In this document: in pieces, positions 1 through 7,376 of the stretch
How positions within the stretch are numbered: position 1 is the first letter of the stretch
Layout: each line of letters starts with the position of its first letter
Assembly: GCA_900112325.1 (NCBI GenBank)
Contig: FOLJ01000005.1
Location: 1 to 64,000, forward strand
Length of the DNA stretch: 64,000 bases
Origin: Micromonospora sediminimaris
GTDB lineage: Bacteria; Actinomycetota; Actinomycetes; Mycobacteriales; Micromonosporaceae
Direction of reading: 5' to 3'
The notes under the pieces: model-generated
The model's input: only the letters and a program-made list of their open reading frames with translations
The model's database searches: none
Told to the model about the DNA's origin: nothing
Program-made: the position numbers and the translations under genes

Positions 1-9
1 GAGCCGGGC

Positions 10-42
10 GGGGCCGCGCCAGAGGGAGTGTGGCGCGGCCCC
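10..42 (-). terminator. Intrinsic-type hairpin after the cellulose LPMO gene
   Basis: A perfect 12-bp stem (GGGGCCGCGCCA at 10-21, its complement at 31-42) with a 9-nt loop lies just past the stop codon of the minus-strand LPMO gene. There is no T-run, which is common for actinobacterial terminators. Confidence 0.65.
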
Positions 43-50
43 GGCCGGGG

Positions 51-1151
51 TCAGGCGGTGGCCGTGCAGGTCACCGTCGGTGTGTTCGTGCTGCTGCCGG
101 AGGCCAGGAAGCCGAAGCTGGTGCTGGCGCCGGCACCGAGGTTGCCGTTGTAGCTGACGTTGGTGGCGGTGACGGTGGAGCCGCTGGAGGTGACTGTGGC
201 GTTCCAGGCCTGGTTGACCTGTTGTCCGCTGCCGTTGGTCCAGCTCACCCGCCAGCCGCGGATGGCCGCGTTGCCGGCGGTCACCTGCACCTCACCCTGG
301 AAGCCGCCGGACCAGGTCGAGGTGACCCGGTACGTCGCCGAGCAGGCACCCGTCACCGGCGGGTTGGTGGTCGGCGGGTTGGTGGTCGGCGGCGGCGTGG
401 TGGGTGGCGGCGTGGTCGGCGGGGGCGTGGTGGGTGGCGGCGTGGTGGGCGGAGGGTTGGATCCGCCGCCGAACTGCACGTCGCTACAGATGTAGTACGA
501 CTGGTCGGAGTGACTGGCCTGCCAGATCGTGTAGATGACGTGCCGGCCGGTGCGGCCCGGAGCGTTGACCGGGATCTCGATGGAGACCCCACCGGGCTCC
601 TGCTGCCACTGGGAGGCCGGCGTGTTGCCGATCTGACCGACCAGTTCCAGGTGCGACCAGGCCAGCGGCGTGTTCAGCGCATCGTAGCCCTGCCGGGTGG
701 CGTACACCCGGATGTAGTCGGCACCGTGGCTGGCCTGGTCGTAGAACTTGAGCCGGAAGTTGTTGCCGACCGAGGTGGTCCGCCACGCACCCGGCACGTC
801 CATCGCCCGGTAGCGCCCGTTCTCGGTGCGCCCGCCGGAGCAGAGCTGGCCGTCCGGGATGGCGGCCTGGTGGTTGCCGGCCACGCCCTCGCGGTACAGG
901 CCGTTCCAGTTCCACATGGCGTTGGTGTCGGTCTGCCAGGCCTGCCAACACATCGGGTCCTCGGTGGCCATCCGCGGGTTCTGGAAGTCGCCACCCCAGC
1001 GTTGCCAGCAGCCGTAGTTGCGGGAGATGGGGTTGGCCACCGAGCCGTGCGCGGAGGCGGACTGCACAAATGCCGTGGAGAGCAGCAGCGTGGCAACGGC
1101 CGCGACGGCCAGCAGCCACAGTGCTCGCGATGATCTGAGCGAATTGGACAT
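51..1151 (-). CDS. Secreted AA10 lytic polysaccharide monooxygenase with C-terminal CBM2 (cellulose type)
   Basis: This is a copper-dependent LPMO that oxidatively cleaves crystalline polysaccharide outside the cell. The 366-aa product has a signal peptide (1-34, ending SASA). Mature His35 (HGSVANP) and His142 (DQASHGADY) would form the copper histidine brace. A Pro/Thr linker of PPPTT repeats (about 233-265) leads to a CBM2 cellulose-binding module (about 270-366). The catalytic domain resembles Streptomyces LPMO10B-type enzymes (NYGCWQRWGGDFQNP, DPMCWQAW), which favours cellulose with possible chitin activity; that is family knowledge. The start at 1151 is preceded by a GGGGGCTCC ribosome site and begins a proper signal peptide, unlike the longer upstream frame. 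Two LacI-type palindromes lie upstream. Confidence 0.95.
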   Translation of the reverse strand: MSNSLRSSRALWLLAVAAVATLLLSTAFVQSASAHGSVANPISRNYGCWQRWGGDFQNPRMATEDPMCWQAWQTDTNAMWNWNGLYREGVAGNHQAAIPDGQLCSGGRTENGRYRAMDVPGAWRTTSVGNNFRLKFYDQASHGADYIRVYATRQGYDALNTPLAWSHLELVGQIGNTPASQWQQEPGGVSIEIPVNAPGRTGRHVIYTIWQASHSDQSYYICSDVQFGGGSNPPPTTPPPTTPPPTTPPPTTPPPTTNPPTTNPPVTGACSATYRVTSTWSGGFQGEVQVTAGNAAIRGWRVSWTNGSGQQVNQAWNATVTSSGSTVTATNVSYNGNLGAGASTSFGFLASGSSTNTPTVTCTATA

Positions 1152-1283
1152 GGAGCCCCCAGGGGGAGTCGTCGGATCTCGACATCGCCCGGACGCTCGG
1201 GAGTTGCCCTCTCCCGTGCCGTCAGTGTGGCCCTCGTGCGCTGACTCGGAAGGATGGCACGATCGATCGTCACCCGTCAATGA

Positions 1284-1330
1284 GGAAAGCGATTTCCAGC
1301 ACCGGGTGCGAGGCGTCGTCGAAACGCTTC
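1284..1330 (-). promoter_or_regulatory. Two LacI-type palindromes upstream of the cellulose LPMO
   Basis: GGAAA-GCGA-TTTCC (1284-1297) and GAAACGCTTC (1321-1330) both fit the general LacI-family pattern GAAnCGnTTC and lie 130-180 bp upstream of the LPMO start, outside coding sequence. They differ from the CebR boxes elsewhere in the window. Their regulatory role is inferred. Confidence 0.4.
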
Positions 1331-1350
1331 CACCACCGGGTTCGGGTGGC

Positions 1351-1791
1351 TCACCACTTCCGGCGCATCGGTGTGTGGGGGATGCCGTCCTCGACGTACT
1401 CCGGCCCGCTGACCGTGAAGCCGTGCCGGGTGTAGAAGTCGACCAGATGTGACTGCGCGTCCAACACGCACGGCCGGTCACCGATCTCCGCGAGGGCCGC
1501 CGTCATCAGCCGGCCCGCGTGCCCGGCGCCCCGGGCCGTAGGGGCCACCACCACCCGTCCGATCCTGGCCACTCCGCCGGGGTCGGCCAGAAGCCGAAGG
1601 TACGCCACCGGAGCGCCGTCGCGTGCCAGCCACAGATGCCGGGTGCCGGGCTCGACGTCGCGCCCGTCGATCTCCGGGTACGCGCACTCCTGCTCGACCA
1701 CGAAGACGTCGACGCGGAGCCGCACCAGATCGTGGAAGGTGCGGGCGTCCAACTCGGCGAAACTGGCGCTGTGCAGCTGCGTGTCAGGCAT
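1351..1791 (-). CDS. ElaA-like GNAT N-acetyltransferase
   Basis: The 146-aa protein has the single-domain GNAT fold of the ElaA family: LRVDVFVVEQECAYPEIDGRD near residues 27-47, the acetyl-CoA loop RIGRVVVAPTARGAGHAGRLM (about 78-98), and the C-terminal FYTRHGFTVSGPEYVEDGIPHTPM. The ElaA substrate is not established. It is a monocistronic minus-strand gene upstream of the LPMO and separated from it by about 200 bp of regulatory-looking DNA. Confidence 0.9.
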   Translation of the reverse strand: MPDTQLHSASFAELDARTFHDLVRLRVDVFVVEQECAYPEIDGRDVEPGTRHLWLARDGAPVAYLRLLADPGGVARIGRVVVAPTARGAGHAGRLMTAALAEIGDRPCVLDAQSHLVDFYTRHGFTVSGPEYVEDGIPHTPMRRKW

Positions 1792-1925
1792 CCCGCCAGG
1801 CTAGTGCTGTCGCCACCGGACGTCGGTGTGGAGGTGCCCCTGGCCTGGCCTGGCTCGGCCTGCCCTGCAGGTTGCGCCGCCTGGCTTCGTATGCGTTTGC
1901 CGGCATGCGCGCGGAACCGGATTAC

Positions 1926-1988
1926 GGATCTTGGACATTTTCCGTTAGCCGCGAACTGTTAGCCGCGAACGGAAAATGTCCAAGGTCT
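1926..1988. repeat. Long hairpin with internal 13-bp direct repeats
   Basis: CTTGGACATTTTCCGTT (1930-1946) is perfectly complementary to 1968-1984, and pairing extends with G-U steps to 1926/1988. The arms and 21-nt loop hold two copies of GTTAGCCGCGAAC (1944-1956 and 1958-1970). The stem is AT-rich in a GC-rich genome. It may be a bidirectional terminator between 1791 and 2062, a protein-binding site, or a dispersed palindromic repeat. Confidence 0.6.
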
Positions 1989-2061
1989 ACCTTGGCGTCT
2001 TCGCTTCTCGGGCGGGATTTCCCATGGTGCTCGGTCGCTGCGGATGATCGGTCGACGGCCG

Positions 2062-2337
2062 TCAGGCGGGACGCGCTCCCACCGCGTCGCGGATCTCGGC
2101 CCCCTGCTCCGTCTCCACCGCCCGAGCGCAGTGACCGCAGCAGAAGAACCGGCCGGAAACCTCGACCCCGTGGCCGGAGATCTTGATGCCGCAGTGCTCG
2201 CAGATCGGCGCCAGCTTGTGGATCGCGCACTCGAAGCTGTCGAAGGTATGTACGTCGCCGCTGACCGTACGCACCTCGAACGCCAGCCAGTAGTCGTTGC
2301 CGCAGACCTCGCAGGTAGCCACGCCCCGTACCTCCAT
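2062..2337 (-). CDS. Small zinc-ribbon-like protein, function unknown
   Basis: The 91-aa product carries three paired-cysteine motifs: CEVCGNDYW, CEHCGIKISGHG and CCGHCAR. A metal-binding (zinc-ribbon or metallothionein-like) protein is the safest reading. The start at 2337 (MEVRGVATCEVC) follows AAAAGG; ten further in-frame codons upstream look non-coding. No signal peptide is seen. Similar small proteins are common in actinobacteria without assigned function. Confidence 0.75.
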   Translation of the reverse strand: MEVRGVATCEVCGNDYWLAFEVRTVSGDVHTFDSFECAIHKLAPICEHCGIKISGHGVEVSGRFFCCGHCARAVETEQGAEIRDAVGARPA

Positions 2338-2390
2338 CAGAAGACCTTTTGTCCTATCTTGCGGCACGACGCGGGGCGGCCCCTGTTTTA

Positions 2391-2410
2391 TTGACAGTGG
2401 TCTTTACTGT
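2391..2410 (+). promoter_or_regulatory. TTGACA box with overlapping inverted repeat upstream of the chitin LPMO
   Basis: TTGACA (2391-2396) overlaps the inverted repeat ACAGT-N7-ACTGT (2394-2410), in an AT-rich patch 65-85 bp before the LPMO start. The TGGTCT core resembles half of the DasR site TGGTCTAGACCA that controls chitin genes in Streptomyces, but the second half-site does not match well. No good -10 is seen at 17 bp. DasR control is only a possibility. Confidence 0.35.
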
Positions 2411-2474
2411 TAACAAGGTTTAAATTATGTTGGTGGCACCTCACCAGGCATCACGCCGACAAGGAGCTGCCGCC

Positions 2475-3218
2475 ATGCGCCGAAGAATCACCCTTCCGCT
2501 CGTCGCGACGGGCGCCATGGTCTCCACCCTGGCCGTCGCCACCCCCGCCCAGGCACACGGCTACGTCTCGTCGCCGCCGAGCCGCCAGGCGCTCTGCGCC
2601 CAGAACCGGGTGCCCGACTGCGGGCAGATCAGGTGGGAGCCGCAGAGCGTCGAGGGCCACAAGGGGCTGCGCAACTGCCACGCCAACATCTCGCACTTCG
2701 CCGTCCTCAATGACGACAACCGGGGCTGGCCGGCCACCTCGGTCGGCACCACTGTGACGTTCACCTGGGTCAACACGGCCATGCACGCCACCCGCGACTG
2801 GGAGTACTTCATCGGCAACACCCGGGTCGCGGTCTTCTCCGGCGGTGGACGCCAGCCCGGCGCGACCGTCTCGCACACCGTCAACCTGTCCGGCTATCAG
2901 GGTCGACAGAAGCTGCTGGCGGTGTGGAACATCTCCGACACCGCAAACGCCTTCTACTCCTGCGTGGACCTCCAGGTCGGCGGTGGCGGCGGCAATCCCA
3001 CGCCCAGCCCCACCACCAACCCGCCCGCCCCGTCGCCCACCCCGACGGTTGCCCCGACCACCAACCCGCCGAGCGGCGGCACCTGGGCCGCCGGTCGCGC
3101 GTACGCCGTCGGGGACCAGGTCACCTACGGTGGCCGTAGCTACCGTTGCCGGCAGGCGCACACCGCCATCGCCGGCTGGGAACCGCCGAACGTACCGGCG
3201 CTGTGGAGCCAGCTCTGA
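2475..3218 (+). CDS. Secreted AA10 lytic polysaccharide monooxygenase with CBM5 (chitin type)
   Basis: This LPMO is predicted to attack chitin. The 247-aa product has a signal peptide (1-27, ending AQA), the copper histidines His28 (HGYVSSPPSR) and His104 (TAMHATRDWEYF), a Pro/Thr/Ser linker (about 172-203), and a CBM5/12 chitin-binding module (204-247) with the aromatic residues of WAAGRAYAVGDQVTY. The sequence is close to small chitin-active Streptomyces LPMOs (CHANISHFAVLNDDNRGW). The start at 2475 is set by AAGGAG 9 nt upstream and by the signal peptide. A 13-bp hairpin follows the stop codon. Confidence 0.95.
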   Translation: MRRRITLPLVATGAMVSTLAVATPAQAHGYVSSPPSRQALCAQNRVPDCGQIRWEPQSVEGHKGLRNCHANISHFAVLNDDNRGWPATSVGTTVTFTWVNTAMHATRDWEYFIGNTRVAVFSGGGRQPGATVSHTVNLSGYQGRQKLLAVWNISDTANAFYSCVDLQVGGGGGNPTPSPTTNPPAPSPTPTVAPTTNPPSGGTWAAGRAYAVGDQVTYGGRSYRCRQAHTAIAGWEPPNVPALWSQL

Positions 3219-3223
3219 CCAAC

Positions 3224-3255
3224 GGGAGGTGCGACCGGAGCTGGTCGCACCTCCC
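3224..3255 (+). terminator. Strong hairpin terminator after the chitin LPMO
   Basis: GGGAGGTGCGACC (3224-3236) and its exact complement (3243-3255) flank a 6-nt loop, 5 bp after the LPMO stop codon at 3218. There is no T-tract. Confidence 0.8.
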
Positions 3256-3367
3256 GCCCGCCGTACCGTCGCTCCCGCCCGCAGTGCTGCGGGCGGAAGC
3301 TGGTGTGCTGACGGCCCTAGCCGCCGTGTCGCGGGCCGGGGCCGGCGTGCTGGGAGCCCGAGTCGCC

Positions 3368-3979
3368 GTGTCGGGGGTGCGGCGTGCCACGCGGCGCGGG
3401 CTGCCGCTGCACCTGCTCGCGGTGCTGCTAGCCGCCGGCTGTGGCGGCTCACCCGCGCCGTCGGCGCAACCCGCGCCTGTTGAGGCCACGCCATCGGTGG
3501 CCGCGACCCCCGCCGGGACGCCGGGTGCCACCAGCGAGATGACCGGTATCGACCTGTTGTTCCTGTCGATGATGGCCGGGCACACCGAGCAGACCCTCCA
3601 GATCGTCCGGCTCGTGCGGGACCGGCTCTCCGACGACGAGCTGCGGACCCTGGTCGCCGCCGTCGAGGCGACCGAGACCGACGAACTGGCCGCCGCACGC
3701 AGCTGGCTGGCGCAGGCCGGGCGCAGTGCCCGCGCCGACGACCACGCCGGGCACGGCACCGGACCCGAGCAGCTAACGCGGCTGCGCGACGCCCCGGACA
3801 CCGAGGTCGACGCGGTGCTGATCGAGGTGCTCAGCGCGCACCAGCAGGCCGCGGCCGACCTGGCCCGGGCACATCAGGCAGCGGGCACCGACGCACGGGT
3901 ACTCGACATGGCCCGCCGCGTCGAGCAGTCGCGTACCGCTCAGGTCGCGCTGATGGCCGCCCGACCCGCAGCCGACTGA
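3368..3979 (+). CDS. DUF305-family lipoprotein
   Basis: The predicted 203-aa lipoprotein has a short hydrophobic signal (LHLLAVLLAAGC) whose Cys25 is the lipidation site, a Ser/Pro/Ala spacer, and a DUF305 ferritin-like four-helix domain (TGIDLLFLSMMAGHTEQTLQIV and LLIEVLSAHQQAAADLA-type segments). DUF305 proteins are often near metal or copper genes, but no role is proven. The GTG start at 3368 is chosen for GGGAG 11 nt upstream and the signal sequence. The frame is open further upstream into the LPMO terminator, so the start is uncertain. Confidence 0.75.
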   Translation: MSGVRRATRRGLPLHLLAVLLAAGCGGSPAPSAQPAPVEATPSVAATPAGTPGATSEMTGIDLLFLSMMAGHTEQTLQIVRLVRDRLSDDELRTLVAAVEATETDELAAARSWLAQAGRSARADDHAGHGTGPEQLTRLRDAPDTEVDAVLIEVLSAHQQAAADLARAHQAAGTDARVLDMARRVEQSRTAQVALMAARPAAD

Positions 3980-4023
3980 CCGCCCGGCGGCACGGGCTCG
4001 GCCTGGAGTGGTATCGGCGCGGG

Positions 4024-4048
4024 CCGGGCCCGGCGTGCGTGGGCCCGG
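4024..4048. terminator. Possible bidirectional hairpin between DUF305 and msrB
   Basis: CCGGGCCC (4024-4031) pairs with GGGCCCGG (4041-4048) between the convergent DUF305 and msrB genes. The surrounding sequence is GC-repetitive, so the call is weak. Confidence 0.35.
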
Positions 4049-4113
4049 GCCGACGCGGCCTCGGCCGGACCCGGCTTGCGCGGGCCGGAGTGGCAGCGGG
4101 CGGGGCGCCCTGG

Positions 4114-4524
4114 TCAGACGTCGTTCGGGTCCAGGCGAATGGAAAGCGAGTTCACACAGTGCCGGGTGTCCTTCGGGGTGAAGCCCTCACCCCGGAAGAC
4201 GTGACCGAGGTGGCTGTCGCAGCGGGCGCAGCGGATCTCGGTGCGACTCATGCCGAGGGAATTGTCCTCGATCTCCTTGATCGCGCCCGGGATCGCGTCG
4301 TCGAAGCTCGGCCAGCCGCAGTGCGAGTCGAACTTGGTGTCGCTCGGGTACAGCTCGGCGCCGCAGGCCCGGCACCGGTACATGCCGGGCGTCTTGGTGT
4401 CGACGTACTCGCCGGTCCAGGCCGGCTCGGTGCCATGCTCGCGCAACACCCGGAACTCGGCGGGGCTGAGCCGGACCCGCCACTCGTCCTCGGTGCGGGG
4501 CAGTTCGCTGTCGGGAAGAGTCAC
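4114..4524 (-). CDS. msrB: Peptide-methionine (R)-S-oxide reductase MsrB
   Basis: MsrB reduces the R epimer of methionine sulfoxide in proteins. The 136-aa cytosolic protein shows the zinc pairs Cys51/Cys54 (CRAC) and Cys99/Cys102 (CARC), the CGWPSF signature, and catalytic Cys123 in RHCVNSLS, where selenocysteine occurs in some homologues. Length is typical. It starts with GTG at 4524 without a clear ribosome site and is divergent from the LigD-polymerase gene 47 bp away. Confidence 0.95.
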   Translation of the reverse strand: MTLPDSELPRTEDEWRVRLSPAEFRVLREHGTEPAWTGEYVDTKTPGMYRCRACGAELYPSDTKFDSHCGWPSFDDAIPGAIKEIEDNSLGMSRTEIRCARCDSHLGHVFRGEGFTPKDTRHCVNSLSIRLDPNDV

Positions 4525-4571
4525 AGGTCAACGGTACGCCGAAGGTCGGACCCATCGCATATGGTCGCGCA

Positions 4572-5597
4572 ATGGGTGGCACGAAGGCTGCGGCCGAGCA
4601 GATCGAGGTGGCCGGGCAGAGCGTACGACTGTCAAGTCCCGACCGGGTGATCTTCCCGGAGCGGGGCTTCACCAAGGCCGACGTCTTCCACTACTACGTA
4701 AGCGTCGGCGACGGCATCATGCGCGCGCTGGGCGACCGACCCACCACGTTGCAACGCTTCCCCGACGGCATCGAGGGGGAGATGTTCTTCCAGAAGCGGG
4801 TGCCGACCCGGGGCGTGCCGCCCTGGGTGCGTACCGCCGAAATCAGCTTCCCCAGCGGTCGCAAGGCCGCGGAGCTGTGCCCGGCGGACCTGGCCCACGT
4901 AGCGTGGGCCGCGCAGATGGGAACTGTGGTGTTCCACCCCTGGCCGGTACGGTCCGCCGACGTCGACCAGCCCGACGAGTTGCGGGTCGACCTGGATCCG
5001 CAGCCCGGCACCGACTTCGCCCACGCCGCGACGGCCGCCGCCGAGCTGCGGGCGATCCTCGACGAGCTGGGCGTGCCGGGCTGGCCGAAGACCTCCGGCG
5101 GCCGGGGCGTGCACGTCTACCTACGCATCCAGCCGCGCTGGACGTTCGTCGAGGTACGCCGGGCCACCATCGCGCTGGCTCGGGAGCTGGCCCGCCGCCG
5201 GCCCGACCTGGTCACCACCGCCTGGTGGAAGGAGGAACGCGGCGAGCGGGTCTTCGTGGACTACAACCAGATGGCGCGGGATCGCACCATCGCCTGCGCG
5301 TACTCGCTGCGGGCCAACGCCCGGGCGACCGTCTCCACTCCGGTCACCTGGGACGAGTTGGCCGACGTCGACCCGGACGACTTCGACCTGCGTACCGTGC
5401 CGGAACGGCTGGCCCAGCGCGGCGACCCGCATGCCGGCATCGACGACGCCGCGTGGGACATCACGCCGCTGCTCGAATGGGCCGAGCGGGACGCCGCCGC
5501 CGGCGAGGGCGACCTGCCCTACCCGCCCGACCACCCGAAGATGCCCGGCGAACCGAAGCGGGTCCAACCCTCCAAGGACCGGGACCGCCCCCGCTGA
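4572..5597 (+). CDS. Stand-alone LigD-type DNA polymerase/primase (archaeo-eukaryotic primase fold)
   Basis: The 341-aa protein matches the polymerase domain of bacterial LigD, which fills gaps and adds ribonucleotides during non-homologous end joining. It carries the metal-binding pair Asp140/Asp142 (RVDLDPQPG), SGGRGVHVY (about 175-183), and the later acidic residue in VFVDYNQMARDRT. There is no fused ligase or phosphoesterase domain, unlike mycobacterial LigD. A separate LigC-type ligase lies at 11.9-13.0 kb, and no ku gene is visible. It ends 3 bp from the convergent 5601-5894 gene. Confidence 0.9.
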   Translation: MGGTKAAAEQIEVAGQSVRLSSPDRVIFPERGFTKADVFHYYVSVGDGIMRALGDRPTTLQRFPDGIEGEMFFQKRVPTRGVPPWVRTAEISFPSGRKAAELCPADLAHVAWAAQMGTVVFHPWPVRSADVDQPDELRVDLDPQPGTDFAHAATAAAELRAILDELGVPGWPKTSGGRGVHVYLRIQPRWTFVEVRRATIALARELARRRPDLVTTAWWKEERGERVFVDYNQMARDRTIACAYSLRANARATVSTPVTWDELADVDPDDFDLRTVPERLAQRGDPHAGIDDAAWDITPLLEWAERDAAAGEGDLPYPPDHPKMPGEPKRVQPSKDRDRPR

Positions 5598-5600
5598 CCG

Positions 5601-5894
5601 TCACCGGCGCGTGTCGCCCGCCTCCACCACGGTCTTGGCGGTCAGCAGGTCCGCGCCGGTGATCTTCCGGTACTCCGCGATCGCTTTGATCTTGTTACCT
5701 CGGGCGAGGTGCTCCCGGACGACCGGGGGCAGCGGGTCGGTGTCGGCGACGCCGAGGTGATCCATCACCAGGGTCAGTCGCCGCTCCAGCTCGGTCAGCC
5801 GGTAGGCGGTGCGGGCCACCTCGCGACGGCTCGGTGCCTGAGCGAGCAGAAGGCCGACGACCAGAGCGAGGAGTGTGGCCAGAAAGATCTCCAT
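5601..5894 (-). CDS. Membrane-anchored small protein with ribosomal L7/L12 C-terminal-like domain
   Basis: The 97-aa product has one N-terminal membrane segment (IFLATLLALVVGLLLA, about 3-18), a short helical region with ERRLTLVMDHL, and a C-terminal stretch NKIKAIAEYRKITGADLLTAKTVVE that looks like the L7/L12 C-terminal domain. Actinobacteria have several such orphan proteins; their role is unknown. The gene stands alone between convergent and unrelated genes. Confidence 0.8.
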   Translation of the reverse strand: MEIFLATLLALVVGLLLAQAPSRREVARTAYRLTELERRLTLVMDHLGVADTDPLPPVVREHLARGNKIKAIAEYRKITGADLLTAKTVVEAGDTRR

Positions 5895-5952
5895 GCCGGT
5901 GATCGAACCAGCTCCGCGCTACGGCGGGCAACGCGCCCGCGCCGATCGAGCG

Positions 5953-6147
5953 TCAGCTCGGGGTGCCACCCTTCACGCCGTTCACGAAGGACCGCCACTG
6001 GCAGGCGTCGAACCGCAGCACCGGCCCGGCAACGTCCTTGCTGTCCCGCACCCAGACCACCCGGGCAAGATTGTCCGCCACCTCGACGCACTCGCCCTCC
6101 CCGCTCCGGCTGCTCTTGCGCCACCGGGCGTTGGTCAAGTCATTCAT
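5953..6147 (-). CDS. DUF397 family small protein
   Basis: The 64-aa protein matches DUF397 (WRKSSRSGEGECVEVADN...VWVRDSKDVAGPVLRF...WRSFVNGVK). DUF397 proteins are encoded next to XRE/DUF5753 regulators throughout actinobacteria, as at the Streptomyces whiJ locus. Its start overlaps the end of the upstream regulator by 8 nt (ATGAATGA), so translation is probably coupled. Antagonism of the regulator is a family-based idea. Confidence 0.9.
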   Translation of the reverse strand: MNDLTNARWRKSSRSGEGECVEVADNLARVVWVRDSKDVAGPVLRFDACQWRSFVNGVKGGTPS

Positions 6148-7024
6148 CGAAGGTCTCCTTGATAACCGTCCCGATCAGATCTTCAGACTCGCGCACGCCC
6201 AGCGAAAGGTCCAGAAGGGTGGACCAAGCGTCAGCGTAAGCCGCCACTTCTGTCGGCTTGTCCAGGTAAAGGCTGCCGGTCAGCGACTCGCTGTAGACGG
6301 TCGACGGCTCTGCGGGCCGCGTGCCGACCGCTGGAAAGTCCAGCATGATGAACGACCCGGCAACGGATGCCGCGTGGGGGCCGCTGCCCAGCGGCAGCAC
6401 CCGGACCGAGACGTTCGGTCGCTGTGCGGCGTTCACCAGGTGTGCGAGTTGGCTGCGCCAGGCGTCCAGGTCGGTAATGGGGCGGCGGATCACGGCCTCG
6501 TCGATGATGGCTTCGAAGCTGGGAGCCTTTGGGCTGCGGCGAGCGAGCAGCTTCTGACGCTCCATGCGTAGTGCGACCTTCTGCGCAACCTCATCCTGGC
6601 TCCGGCCAGCCTTGGCGCTGAAGATGACCGCAGCGTATTCGGCGGTCTGGAGCAACCCAGGGATCAGCGTCGGCTCGTACTGACGCACGCGGCGGGCCGC
6701 CGCCTCCAGCCCGACGTACAACTCGAACCACGCCGGGATGGCCTCACCGTAGGCGTGCCACCAACCCCGACTCTTGCTCTCCCGAGCCAGACTGACCATG
6801 ACCTCGGTCAGCTCGCCGGAGGTGCCGTAGTGCTGGCACATCAGCGTCACATCGTGGGTACGCAGAGAGGTCTGTCCGCTCTCCAGGCGATACATCTTGG
6901 CGCGCGACCATTCGAGGGCCTCGGCGGCAGCCTCCAGGTTGATGCCGGCTTCCTCCCTGGCCTGGCGCAGCAACCTGCCCAGTTGCCGTCGCGGCACCGA
7001 AGACCCAACGTCGCTCATTTTCAC
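6140..7024 (-). CDS. XRE-family regulator with DUF5753 (WhiJ-like)
   Basis: The 294-aa DNA-binding protein has an N-terminal helix-turn-helix (about 12-70; LGRLLRQAREEAGINLEAAAE...SRAKMYRLESGQ) and a DUF5753 domain (about 95-280; EPTLIPGLLQTAEYA, RRPITDLDAWRSQL, VLPLGSGPHAA). Such regulators usually act on their own locus and work with the adjacent DUF397 protein, in some cases in development. The start may be 7024 or 7018 (second Met). The two genes form an operon. Confidence 0.92.
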   Translation of the reverse strand: MKMSDVGSSVPRRQLGRLLRQAREEAGINLEAAAEALEWSRAKMYRLESGQTSLRTHDVTLMCQHYGTSGELTEVMVSLARESKSRGWWHAYGEAIPAWFELYVGLEAAARRVRQYEPTLIPGLLQTAEYAAVIFSAKAGRSQDEVAQKVALRMERQKLLARRSPKAPSFEAIIDEAVIRRPITDLDAWRSQLAHLVNAAQRPNVSVRVLPLGSGPHAASVAGSFIMLDFPAVGTRPAEPSTVYSESLTGSLYLDKPTEVAAYADAWSTLLDLSLGVRESEDLIGTVIKETFDE

Positions 7025-7196
7025 CCCGTCTCACATCGGTGCTGCCAGTGTCTCGTTCGGAACAGCATCGAGGCCCAGATGACACACCATCAATATCTTT
7101 TCCCGAATCTCCGTATGAGACATTGCAGATCGGCGAAGCGCGGACCGATGGTGGCAGGCATCGGCATCATCGGTGCGTGTTCGCGGGAGGCTCGTG

Positions 7197-7376
7197 GTGG
7201 TTTGGTGGAAATGGTTTCAACGGCAGGACGAACCGATCGACGTGGTGCAACGGTCCGCGTACCACGAGCGGGCCGGTGCGTACCGCGCCGATCAACCCGG
7301 GCGGAACGCCCCGGCGGCCCGGCTGTGGCGGTCCCGCCACGTCGTGCGGCGATGCCACCGGCGGAGCATCCGGTGA
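7197..7376 (+). CDS. Possible short basic protein, unrecognised
   Basis: A GTG start at 7197 follows GGGAGG at 7185-7190 and would encode about 59 aa beginning VVWWKWFQRQDEPIDVVQ and rich in Arg toward the C-terminus. It overlaps the start of the next gene by 25 nt in another frame. I recognise no family. The ribosome site and the tryptophan-rich N-terminus argue that it may be real; the Arg-rich tail is also typical of out-of-frame GC-rich DNA. Confidence 0.35.
   Translation: MVWWKWFQRQDEPIDVVQRSAYHERAGAYRADQPGRNAPAARLWRSRHVVRRCHRRSIR

Noticed and set aside
355..460. Regular GT/GC-rich tandem repeat near the left end
   Set aside because: It is the coding sequence of the PPPTT linker of the LPMO, not a non-coding repeat or CRISPR array.
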